A stretch of 64,000 bases of DNA from Allolobophora icterica (taxonomy: Eukaryota > Annelida > Clitellata > Crassiclitellata > Lumbricidae). Positions 45,390 through 57,486 of the stretch are shown here, one piece after another (position 1 is the stretch's first letter; each line of letters starts with the position of its first letter). The notes beneath the pieces are model-generated. The model saw only the letters and a program-made list of their open reading frames with translations, made no database searches and was not told the origin of the DNA. Where the stretch lies: NCBI GenBank assembly GCA_963556255.1, contig OY744607.1, positions 44,303,652-44,367,651 on the forward strand, written 5' to 3'. The position numbers and the translations under genes were made by a program.

Positions 45390-45656
45390 GATTGCCACTT
45401 CCCTACAAATCAACCATAGACTAACTAACTGACTGGCTTCTACCGTAATCTGTCTAAGAAACGCCAGTACACCACGATCGCTTTCCCATCGACCTATATT
45501 ATGTCGATGCACTTTCTCTCTACGTTACTTGCGCAACAAACGACATTTAGGCCTACTATTCTAAGGCATGAAAACTTTCTATAGATAGCGTGGATAGCCG
45601 ATAGCATGATTATACTACGAAGTATCAGTTAGACTTGACGGTCAAATGGTTCCTTG

Positions 45657-45976
45657 CATAGGCGTAATTTGTGGAGGGTACGAGGGGTACCCGTACCCCC
45701 CAGTTTTTAGACTGGGGGTACTGTACCCCCACTTTTAAGCGATGACAATCAATATTTTATTATTGTGCCTTCCCAGGGAACGCAATCTCCGCCAAAAGTA
45801 TGAAAGTGCTTAGATACACAGGTAAATCGAGAGCCAAAATTAATGAGAATACTGGCAGGGAATATGTTCAAAATGGTTATTATGCGAAAAACGAAAGTGG
45901 AGAAGAAATTGGTACCCCCTACTTTTTAGACCAAGGTATTGGTACCCCCACTTTTTAGGCTAAAGTTAAGTTTCTG
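45657..45976. mobile_element. hAT-type MITE, 320 bp, upstream of NDUFB4
   Basis: Begins CATAGGCGTAATTTG and ends AAAGTTAAGTTTCTG. Perfect duplication GTTCCTTG (45649-45656 and 45977-45984). Shares GTACCCCCCAGTTTTTAGAC and TATTTTATTATTGTGCCTTC with 31654-31855. It sits about 270 bp upstream of the NDUFB4 ATG. Confidence 0.94.
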
Positions 45977-46192
45977 GTTCCTTGCTGTTTACTGAAAATT
46001 TCTAATTTTCATGTAGGTCTTATGCAAGAACATCTTTACTCGCAAGAATGCGGAATGCGGCAAATCTGTGGAGAAGTGTTTCCAATCGGAATGAGAGACC
46101 TGCGCAAAGGTTGAATTTTTACCCTGGCAGGGATCTGAAGCTGTTGTGTTCACTGAAGGCACTATACATAGATCCGATACAGTCCTTTAACA

Positions 46193-46466
46193 GTGGGAGG
46201 ACATGCTATGCATCGGACTCCCACATTTTGAAGAAAGACCAACAAAGGTCATCCAATTTTTTCGCGCATGAGCGCAAAACATTTTTTTTACCTTTTTTTG
46301 ACCAGATCAGTTCACAGCGATAAATTTTTTATCTCTTTTTTGACCAGATCAGTTCACGGCGATAATTTTGTTTTACCTGTTTTTTGACCAGATCAGTTCA
46401 AAACTCTTGTTTGACCAGATCAGTTCAAAAATGTCCCCCTCACCTGTCAGACAAGATCGCCGCCAC
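46193..46466. mobile_element. Left-truncated MITE of the 11024 family
   Basis: GGACATGCTATGCATCGGAC, TTTTTTCGCGCATGAGCGC, repeated GACCAGATCAGTTCA and the end AAGATCGCCGCCACTG align with 11080-11306. The left terminus and a target duplication were not found. Confidence 0.75.
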
Positions 46467-46469
46467 TGC

Positions 46470-47073
46470 AGATTTATGTGTGGACGTCGACTGCACTGGA
46501 CATAACTCCTCCCATCGTCCTCGTTTCAGTTACCCCTCTTCCCTCCATCTGTCCCTTTGTGGACATTCTTAACGGGTGACCATATGCATTTTTTATTCGT
46601 CAGCATTAGTGGTTTGCAGAAGGGAAGTTAATGAGGAAAATGACAAATGCATGTTAAAACATAGGCCTATTGTAAACCAATGGTGAGGGGGGGCAGAGAA
46701 GATTACGGTTTCCTTGGGAACAGGAATCACTATCCCCAACAAAATGCACCTATATGCGGTGCCTAAAATACTCAGAAATGTCAACTATACACTCTTCCTC
46801 GAACTGTGAAACTGTACTTGAACTGGTAAGTAGAAGGGACGGTCTACATTTATAGCGCCAGTGAATAAGCTGGTCTCCCTGACGTGGCTTTTGTGTGGCA
46901 CTGAGAAATTTAGGAGATTTACATTACATTACATTTACTTCCCTTCTGGAAGTAAACTGTCAGAATCATGTGTGTTGACTTGAGCTCATCTCCTAAAATT
47001 CAAACTACACTCCAGACAAATCACCTGCACACTCGACAACGTAAACTGTACACTGCGTGTCAGAAAACACATT
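46470..47073. other. No gene recognised
   Basis: Unique sequence, with a short (ACATT)n at 46920-46935. No exon is supported. Confidence 0.35.
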
Positions 47074-47081
47074 ATTTTAGG

Positions 47082-47332
47082 CAGTGCTTTTTTCTAGAGA
47101 AAAGGTTCTGGAACTGAGCAATTATGGAAGGGCTACCTCGAGGGTGAAGCCCAAGAAAAACGGGGGTCGGATTTGGGGATGGGTTTCAGTGAGATGCTCC
47201 CAAAGAAAATTTGTGAAGTCACATTAAATTAAAATAACTAAATTATTCTTTTATTAAAATAACTAAATTATTTTTAATAGCTGAAAAGTGCCGGAACGCT
47301 GTTCTGGAGAGTTCTGGCAGAAAAAAGCACTG
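47082..47332. mobile_element. hAT-type MITE, 251 bp (same family as 43299)
   Basis: Ends CAGTGCTTTTTTC and AGAAAAAAGCACTG with the perfect duplication ATTTTAGG (47074-47081 and 47333-47340). The interior GGAACGCTGTTCTGG is the counterpart of the 43299 palindrome. Confidence 0.94.
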
Positions 47333-47340
47333 ATTTTAGG

Positions 47341-49929
47341 TCCTGTTAATACCTAATCTGATGTAGGAACTTCTACATCAACACTGCGATAATTCTCAAA
47401 ACATCAATCAGTCAGTGGCTGCTACTAAGCAAAATCGTGGTACAATCATGCAGGGCAAGTCCGGTCGAAATCCAAGAAGGGACTCCGAGATGACAAGGAA
47501 ACAACCATGTCACAACTGAACTTATACAAGTCCATGAACTCACACACCCACTGTACACCAATTTATTGTTTACTGAAAACTTCACAATAGATCCTGATCG
47601 AAAACACAGTATAAGTGACAGAGATCGATCGATCGATCGAAGAAAAGACATCCTACAGCACAAATATCATATCCTTCCTATACGTACATGCGTATTACCT
47701 GGCAAGAGATGAATACAGCTTTATAATTGAATATACACAATTTATGCAAGACAGTGGCATCTGTTTCTCCAACATAGAGGGCGCCACACAGCCTTTCGTT
47801 CTGACCTACCCTCCTCATAAAATTAGTGTAGCTGTACAATTGTTACACTTCATGTCCCACTTTTAAACTAATAAAGGATTATTATTGTAATTGTTAATAT
47901 TATTATTTTTATTATTTGTTATTATTTTTACCTGAAGTAAGTGTAATCCTTCAGAGTAAAAATATTATGCTAGGAGCTGTTATGGGTACGTATCTGGCAA
48001 ATCAAGCCTCGTCCTCCGCACCATCAGTAAAAAGTGCCCCAAAATGCTATGGCATTATAGCACTGGAAACAAATGGAAAGGTGCTGGAAAAGGAAACGGA
48101 TCTCACATGACTATTATTATTAAAGTCCATACTTACTTACTTACTTACTTATTATTATTGTCAATATTATTATAATTGGTGCTAATACTATTATTTTTAT
48201 TATTATTGATATTTACTTGAGACAGAGATGATAGCTAAGAAGTTGAAAATGCCCAGAGAAATTTCATCTGGAATGGCTCTCATAACAATGATCCCTTACA
48301 TTTGACACAAATTCTCTGACAAGAAAAGAATAGTTCATATCAGCGGGTAAATTAATAATTATAATAATAATAATATTATTATTATTGTTATTATTATTAG
48401 TATTATATTATTATTATTATTATTATTGTACAGTGAAGAAGCAACTAGTTAAGTAAGAGAAGTATTGACTGATGCATGAAACCACAATATATTGGAGCAG
48501 ATTGCCATTTACGTCCATCAACCTAACCACAGGGTGGGACACGTCTCCCCAGGCCCCACAGGGATCAACGCCTCTGATGCAGGAAATCATATGCAGTGTC
48601 TAAAAGAAATTGAAATGAAACAGCAAAGAATCAACGCAAACAAAAAAATGCACCTGAAAAGCCTAATAAAATTCAACAGCATATAAAAATATATCAACAA
48701 AAGGTTGCTACACTGTTGCTGCATAATCAACAAATATGAAATATTGCCCTTAAATGATAACATCCACCTCAGCTAATACTGCTGTGCACGCTTTGTACAC
48801 ATACCTGGCAGGTAAACTTGAATCACCTGATCAAGAATGCACTCCAAGTTATGAGCTATATAAATAATGCCATTCGCTGATTCCTTCCCAAACCGTTACT
48901 GGTGATTGCCATTGGTCAGTTAAATTTAAATGATAAGTCAGTTACAGATGAAGTGAACTACCATTGGTCAGTTACATATGACATTGCTGGTAATTGACCG
49001 ATTGATATCTTCTAGACACAGAGACCGGTCAGTTACATATGAAGTGAACTACCATTGGTAAGTTGGTTACAGATGAAGTGAACTACCATTGGTCAATTAC
49101 AGAAGACATCGCTGGTAATTGACCAATAATTGATAAGATCTTCTAGACACAGAGACCAGTCAGTTAAAATATCAATTAATTTTGTTATGGGTCGGTAAGG
49201 AGTGCATTTGTAATTGCTATTGTTCAGTGTATGGTCCAGCAACTTCAATCACATCAATCAACCAATCACAATCAATCAACAACTACTGCAGATACAAGGT
49301 CATGGTATGAATGATCATTTTACCTAAAGCTCAATACCTTGAAACGTGTTGTGGGTTCGAATCCCAGACTCGTCACGTGAAATTGACAGAGATCAAACTG
49401 TTGTCTTCACAATCGCAATCATAATCTCCAAATTCCTAAAGTTCCACTTGAAACCAAAGCGCAGGGCACCAGCTTATTCACAAGTGCTGTCAAACTGTTA
49501 GGTTATCATCTTCGACTTGGGTGCCTCTCAGTACCACGACAATCGAACCAAATCTAACCATCTGTTACTGACTGGGATTTCTGCAAATTCATTTAAACAA
49601 AAGTCCATAAACACACATTGAAACAGATCCATTACAATCAAACAACAGCAAAACAATGTTAGAAACTCCAGCTTTGAAATTACTAATGGACATTACTGCT
49701 ACTGAAGCTGTTTAGATTCCACTATGATACAACACTCCCTATATTTGCTGTGTCTCTTGGTCAACAGTGCAAAACTACCATGCTGCATAGCAGAAGGTTG
49801 GACAAAGTACACCTGAACCTCCTCATAACGTGCTTAACTACGACATGAATCCGTATATAAAACGGTCGGGTCCCAAATATAGTTTAGCTTTCAAAAATGA
49901 CATTCATAGTAAAACTTCATTATTATGCA
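47341..49929. other. No gene recognised; AT-rich simple repeats
   Basis: Contains (GATC)n-like 47624-47640, (TTAC)n 48131-48152, mixed AAT/ATT tracts 48358-48428, and a 40-170 bp degenerate repeat (ACCATTGGTCAGTTACATATG and TGGTAATTGACC blocks) at 48905-49170. A lone tRNA B-box-like GTGGGTTCGAATCCCAGAC lies at 49350-49370 without the rest of a tRNA. No exon is supported. Confidence 0.5.
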
Positions 49930-50095
49930 TTTATTCAGCACCTCTATCTAATGACCAAGCATCAATTGAGTGAAAGATTTGCTCAAGGTCACTACACAGT
50001 AACCGTCTCGAGGGGAGAAGGATTGAACCCATACTCTCCGCATTACAGGATAAGTGCTCTAACCTATCAGCTACTGTGTCATACTTTTGGGAGTC
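49930..50095 (-). mobile_element. tRNA-derived SINE, first family, minus strand
   Basis: In reverse it reads AGTAGCTGATAGGTTAGAGC, GTATGGGTTCAATCC and GGTTACTGTGTAGTGACCTT, matching the 30440 copy with decayed boxes. Confidence 0.72.
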
Positions 50096-50672
50096 ATACA
50101 AATCCACACTAAGTATCTAATGAACCCAGTATCATAGTCCAAACCAGATGTGATCGTACAACGCTTGGTATGTAAGACACTCGTGCCAACTAAAAAGTAA
50201 CAAGAAACTATACAAAACTGAGTACTACTTTGTAGATGTAAAAAATCATTGATTTAAACTGAGTAGTACCTTGTAAATGTAAAAACAATCATTGATTGTT
50301 AATAAAACAAGTCATAATAGCCTGCTGACATTTGCAGGATAAATTCTAACCATTCCCACACCGTATTTATGCAACAGAAATCAAATTTACAATAACCGTT
50401 GTATCGATAGCACAACAACTGCATGCTTCTTGATAACAACATCATGTCAGCCAACCAACAGCACGCAACTATAACAGATTTAAACAAATTATTGTAGAAA
50501 TAGCACCAAATTGCTTAATTCTCCTAGTTTTCCATATAAAAGTAATTTACGTTTAAAATGTATATATTGAATAAGTATATATTAAAACATATACACTTAT
50601 AATAGACAATCTTACATCTGTACTTAGTCATAAAATTGCTATTGTAACTTTCACTGTCAAATCAACAACCAC

Positions 50673-51062
50673 CAGGCCCGGCTCAAGACATTTGGCGGCC
50701 CTAGGCAAACCGTCCGAAGGATGGTCACCAAAAACTTACTGAATTTCGACATGGTAATTTCATCCATCTTTTTTGGAATTTCCTATTACAAAAAAGTTGA
50801 TGACTTTTTAGGAATTCGTCGCAGACAAATATGATGACCTTTCTTTTTAGGAATTCACGGTTACACCTGCGATTCATTACACCAATACTATAATACTTCC
50901 ATCTACAGAATTATAATTAAAAAATAATCCAACGTTTTTTCATTTATGAATTTCCATAAATTATTTTTTATGTTTATTTTGGAAAAATGGAAAATTGGCG
51001 GCCCCTAAAAATCGGCGGCCCTAGGCGGCTGCCTAGTTTGCCTAACGGACGAACCGGGCCTG
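50673..51062. mobile_element. hAT-type MITE, 390 bp
   Basis: Ends CAGGCCCGGCTCA and CGAACCGGGCCTG with the perfect duplication ACAACCAC (50665-50672 and 51063-51070). GGCGGCCCTAGGC occurs near both ends in direct orientation. Confidence 0.94.
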
Positions 51063-51337
51063 ACAACCACTCTATAATGAGGTTGTTTTAAATGAGGTCA
51101 CTTTAGAATTTGGGACCCATATCAGAAACTGCTTAAAACCAGATTCCATGTTAAAAGGCATACACAAATGCAGGTTCCAGAGTAATGGCATGAATAGTGG
51201 CATGGTTCCCTCGTTCAATTGAGGTTTCAGTAAACTAAACAGCTCAACAAAAGTGACATCAACTACTGGCCATAGTGAGCTTTACTTCAGTAAATTTACT
51301 TACACACATGCATGACGATAATAGTAAAACTAATAGA

Positions 51338-51340
<3 letters not shown>

Positions 51341-51431
<91 letters not shown>

Positions 51432-51432
51432 G
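51341..51432. repeat. (AAT)n microsatellite
   Basis: About 92 bp of pure AAT. The poly-Asn frame across it is not a gene. Confidence 0.95.
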
Positions 51433-51603
51433 ATCAAAGTACCAACTGAATTGCCATCAGTTCTATTCTTAAATGCTTCCATTGAAACTACTAGGCAGAG
51501 GGGAATTGCTTCTCAGCACAGAAATAATCTGCTGGAACAATATTTATGACGACTATTCCTTTCTAACAGCTAGCAACATAGAATGGACACAGGCTACTGG
51601 ACA

Positions 51604-51849
<246 letters not shown>

Positions 51850-52089
51850 TATGAACATTTTTGACACGTGCAAAGTCACACAGAAATGCACATTTGAAAT
51901 ATAACAATTTTAAAGATAGCACGACAAAAAAACCCGGCTGTTGTTCTGATGCTACCTATCGCACTGATCCTTCACAGTAGTGAAAACATATTCTAAAGAT
52001 GGATTAAATGTCGGGTCCATCTCCTTGCCGTAAATCAGAATTCGCTTTATGCTGACAAGACAATATATAATATACATTTATAGTGCTGA

Positions 52090-52400
52090 TAACTAATGCA
52101 CAAGGCATCGACCAATGGCACACCAAAACCAAGCCATTATTGAGTCAGTATCCAGATCAGCAATTTGAAAGAGGTAAGTTTTAAATTGAGAACGAAATGA
52201 CACAAATGACCGTGCAGAGCGGACAGACACAACCGGGAGATAGTTCCAAATAGTAGGTCCAGCAACAGAAAAAGCTTGTTCATCAAGCACAGTCTTAGTT
52301 TTAGGCATGACCAGTGAAAGGTAATCAGATGATAATCCCCTTATGCGAGATAATCCCTCATCTGTTACGTGACTCAAAGAAAGCGATGGTGTAAACGTGC
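52090..52400 (-). mobile_element. LINE reverse-transcriptase C-terminus, minus strand
   Basis: The minus frame reads DEGLSRIRGLSSDYLSLVMP, EQAFSVAGPTIWNYLPVVS and FRSQFKTYLFQIA, the conserved end of a CR1-like element. A second truncated copy of its upstream part (TPPLSLSCITDEGLSRIRG) lies at 52715-52905. A short (ATAC)n tract is between them. Confidence 0.85.
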
Positions 52401-52714
52401 ACAGATGATCAGAGACAGATCATCAGATGACCATTGAAGACGATCAGATGATCTGTGCTGAATAGTGGCAACACCGAGAAACAATAGCATTTAAAATACT
52501 GCTGTTGGCTAGAATTAAATCTATTATAATAAAAAAAATGCAATCTGAGAGAATTAATAAAGATGGCAAGCCAATAAACACTAGGCTCTCTTTATAGTGC
52601 TACCTTTGTATAGCATGCACATGCATACATACATACATATATACATATCTATGCATGTACACAAATATATACATGTATTGGGTATATACACAGATATATA
52701 CAAAACAATACTGT

Positions 52715-52905
52715 TCCCCTTATGCGAGATAATCCCTCATCTGTTATACAACTCAAAGAAAGCGGTGGTGTAAACGTGCACAATTCTCTGAGATGTGCTT
52801 CCAAGAGTGAAGGAATTTTTGCATTAAGCACAAGCACAACAACGGAACTGTTGTTCTGTCGTTGTATTACATCTGTGCAACAATGAATTATCAATTACAT
52901 CGTAG
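52715..52905 (-). mobile_element. Second LINE fragment of the 52090 family
   Basis: It matches 52345-52410 (ATCTCGCATAAGGGG in reverse) and adds upstream sequence encoding IPSLLEAHLRELCTFTPPL. Its 3' continuation is replaced by (TATACA)n-like sequence. Confidence 0.65.
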
Positions 52906-53240
52906 ATGGCATGACAAAAGGTTAACCATTCATTGCAAATCTGTCTCCTTAATAACTACTCCTAAATATGCAACTGGGTCAACTATTCATTTGGTGATCA
53001 TTAACAAGGTTACCCTAAAATAAAATTAGTTAAACTGCAATCGGTTAAATGAACTGCAATTCCTGAATAAGCGACTGTGTTAATAAACCAAGATGACCCG
53101 GTTAAAATTAAACTGTATTCAGTTAACCGAATAGCTCTTTACGATTGCAAGAGTTACTTAGCACTTGCTTAAAGCAGATGATCTGCGTGGGTGCTAGACA
53201 GATCTGCACTGGATAGGTTAACCACTCTGTCATCCCAGTC
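52906..53240 (-). other. Probable 3'UTR of the DAGL-like gene
   Basis: This lies directly after the TAG of the last exon and is AT-rich. I could not find a clear minus-strand AATAAA close by, so the mRNA end is not placed. Confidence 0.3.
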
Positions 53241-56200
53241 TCAAACTAGAACCGAGGGTGGACGGCTTAAGGTTAAACCAATCCCCTCGTTACCCTCAGT
53301 TCTTTCAATCGCAACACACGACCCGTAACTCTCATCGCCAGATGGTAGCACACAGCTTTCACTGTCATTACCATCTGACGCCGACTGATAACTACCACTG
53401 CCATCTACTGATGGAATGTTAAGTGGGGTCTGGCAGTCGGCATGCGAACGGTTAAGTCCGTGTGGGTAACCTCTGCCCGCAGGCGAATAATGATCTGCAT
53501 AGTCATCATACAGATACTGCCGGCCAAAGCCCGACTCTACCGAGTCCCTGTCAGAATCGGTAACCGCTGGTGCCCCGCGTAACAAGCTCCTCCGCTTCAC
53601 TTCCAATTCCAAGCTCTCCACTGTCGACACACTGGTTACCATATCGGCGCCATCTAGAGAGCCGACTAAACCGTCGACGCTGGCGGCCTCTGCTGAGTTA
53701 AAATCACATGACTGTCTCCTAGGAACATCGTCACAAGTCGTGTCGTTGTGCTGTGTGTGAATCTCAACGTCTGTCACGTGATTGCACTGACCTCCCAAAT
53801 GGTCAGCATTGTCAGAAATGCTTCCGACGTCGCAGATAGCCTCGATCAGCGGAATCAGACGGCATTTTTCGTCCCCCTCAGCTTCTCGATCGACCGTTTC
53901 GTCATGAATTGAATCATCGACATGATCCGATGATCGATCAAGCACATCTTGAACATCGCTCAACGGGCTGAGGGTGATGCAATTCACCCCCATTGTCTGG
54001 CCCTTCTTATCGACAGGCGGTTCCAACATGAGGCAATATCCCCGCTGGTGAATCGGCTGACACAACGGCGACTGTTTGATCGGATCCATTCTTGCCGTGC
54101 CTGACGTCAGTCGCTGGTATCCCGACCCCTGCCGCATGCTTCCACCACCAGACCCGAAACTGGCAAGGCTCGAGGTTTCCGAGAGGACCTCTGGGGAGGC
54201 AAGCGGGGCAGAACCCATCAGGTCGTCCCTTCGTACCTCCAGCAGATGCTGTCGAGGCAACAACGAGAAGTTCTTCGGTCGGTCCCTCAAACTGGAGAAG
54301 TCGCACGATTCCGAAGTCGTCGTCAGGTTCCAGTTGACGGACTGAATTGGGTTCAGAGTAACAACCGCATGTGCTCTGCCAGTCAGCTCGACATCCACGT
54401 CCGACTGGCGACGGAAGAAATCCGACTGAGACGGTTCACCGACGTTGGACGACGTGTTTGGGGTCATCGGGCAACTGCGGTCTTTTGTCGGTCTGCGGGA
54501 CGGTTTTGCAGGACTCACGTGCGTCAAGACCTGAAATACAATCACAGAGAATTTATTAAGCACCAGATTTAATTGCACGAACAGCACCACTTTCGTACAC
54601 ATCACACATGCTACTTGGTTTGACTGTTTTTGAATGAAGCTTTACCTGGTCACCTTACAGTCATGCTTCAATATTTGCAACTGACTTGGTATAATTAAAT
54701 ATTTAACAAGTATACGGGATCAACCTTTTGGAGTGCATCGAAGACGACATATGGCGAATGATCCGACAGCATCGTAGGCGACACAAGAATCTCGTCGAAG
54801 TCGAAGTTTTCGGCCCAGATGGCCTGAAACACTGGCTCCTCACGACTGCAGACGCTGCTGGAACCAACAGCAAAACCAAAGGAACAAAGTCAAAACCAAA
54901 GTCACAAATCAAAGTTACATATCAGAGTCACAAATAAAAGTCACAAAAATCAAAGTCACAAATCAGAGTCACAAATCAGAGTCACAAATCAAGTCACACA
55001 ACCAAAGTGAAACACCAAACTGAAATCAAGATCACAGACAGAATTCTAACAGGAAAGAATTTCCACAAAAAGGTACTGAAGCACAGCTATATATAACACT
55101 GAAGAGGTGCGGCTTAAGAAGAGCTATAAATGGTTCTGACGATGCAGAGTCACAGAAGTAACTAATTACAATAAAATGTGACAGTAGAAACAGCAAGAAC
55201 AATACGACAGCATTGGTCATAATTACAACGATGTGGTCCTTGGATGACTGCGGATGACGTGTATGACTTGTCCTGGCATGTGCATTGATTGCTGTGCGTC
55301 GACGGTCGACTGTCTTTGAAGGAAGCCCTCGATGCTTTGCACGGCCAACCCGAGATCGCGTGGGGTCGTAGGGTCAGCGAGAGAGTTACAGCACGAAGCC
55401 CCGCAGATAATTCTCCACTAAAACAGGAATGGAACACCTATCAGTTTCACATTGACAGCATAATGACGTACACGGCTTGTGATAAGTATATACAAGTTTT
55501 AAATCCCAGCTGTACAGAAAAAACCCAAGTAGAAGGGAATAGCAGTCGCTTAAGCTAACCTGAGAGGCAGCCATGAGTATGAAGCACTAGCAACTTCATT
55601 TTCTTAGCCTTGGCACATGAGGACCGATGACCAGTTCTTTCCCTCGCCGTCTCATCTTCCCACCGACAGTAGGCAACGAATGCAGGAGGAGCATAAATTT
55701 CTAAACAAATTTTTGCCCTGACAGAGATTTGAACCCCCAACTTCTCAGTTGACAGTACAGCATGTTAACCACTAGACTACTGTGCACACCCCACTTTATA
55801 TCAATCTGTTGCTGTGCATCTGGGGACTTGATATCAAATTTTCAACCCTGACAATTTAACGACAATTGTCTACTAAAAGCGACTGGGAAACCGATGCAGC
55901 TCATCGTTAAAGCGTTAAGTGAAAGACTGGTTTTATTGCTTACTTTCGAATGACGACAGCCTGCCAAAGCTTCCACAAGACGTTGACGAAAAGCATCGAG
56001 CTGTGACAAACCGAGTCTAAAGCACAGAACAGCCATCGTCTGCTAAACAGAATCCTCTGTCTTGTTGTCTGTCTTGTTGTCTGCCTCTCTGTCTGTCTTG
56101 TTGTCTGCCTCTCTGTCTGTCTTGTTTCTGTCATCCTGTCTTTCTTTGAGCATTTTCTCCACATTATTCCTCTCATTTAGCTTGCTTAATATGTAACCAT

Positions 56201-57455
56201 AAATATATCAGGAAAACATATACAGTTGTGTTTTTATTGATTTCTTATCGAATTTTTGCCAGATTTCTCCAACAAATTATGTTTCTAATCATGTTTACAC
56301 TTGAAACGACCACTGACTGACATCTTGAGCATAATGAAAACAATGCCATAGCAGACGTTAGATTAGATTAGACTAGACTAGACTAGACTAGACTAGACTA
56401 GACTAGACTAGACTAGACTAGACTAGACTAGACTAGACTAGACTACCTCGGAACCAAATCCTTGCCAACAACAACAGACGTCACAAATGACTTGGTTTCT
56501 TCGATGCAAGAATCGCTGCAAAGAACAAGAACAACTCATCAATATGTAAAATTTTCACTTGGAGAAATTAAACAGAGTAGTTCGGACCCGAAAATAGAGG
56601 ACTGTTCACACACAATTTTTTTTAAACTCTCATAAGCAAATAAAAGAGCTTTGAATTAACAGCTTTCAAAGAACAGCTTGGAATGAAGAGTTTCGAATGA
56701 ACAGCTTTGAATCAACAGCATTGAAAGAACAGTTCTGAATGACCAACTTGAGTGAACAACATTGTATGAACAGCTTTGAATCAAGACATTTAAAGCCAAT
56801 ACAAGCAAAATATAAAAATTGAGACAAATGACATTATAAAACATGAATGAATTAAGTCAAATCACATACAGTAATTATGCAATTAGTAGGCAGGTTCAAC
56901 TAACTGCCTTGGCTACCTAGATGAACACCTCCACCAGTCCACCTGCATCTACCTGAGCTTACCTGAATGAATAGTAAGAAACAATACACGGAATCCAGGG
57001 ATCGTTTAGAGAAAGATTGAGAACTGAATACCACACCTGATAATTCCCGCAGGTGGAGAGTACGCATAGCAGTGGAGATTTGGAAATTCGGATCTGAGAG
57101 CAATTGACAAAATGGCCGCTACTCCAGCTGCAGTGGAATGACCGACCAGGATGAGCTCATATCTGTTGGTACCCAGGTCCTGCAAAAAACCCAGGAAAAT
57201 ATGAAACAAAAATCACAAAGCTTAAGGCTCTTTTCCATGTACAGCGCTGTGCGTTTGCTAGCGCTTCTCAATAAAGAAAATACTTACTTACTTACTTACT
57301 TATTCAGGGGCAGAGAGTGGGGGTAAAATGTTTACATCCTAATATACAGATATTAATTATAATTACCATTGTTGTCGTTCAAAATTATTATAATTTTTAT
57401 TACTCAAGGGATAAAATTCAGAGGATGTAGAAATCTACTACTACACTACTTCTTC

Positions 57456-57486
<31 letters not shown>

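Noticed and set aside
54007..54345. Overlapping frames on both strands within the DAGL-like last exon
   Set aside because: They are shadows of the 429-codon coding exon, which alone continues the lipase frame and phase.
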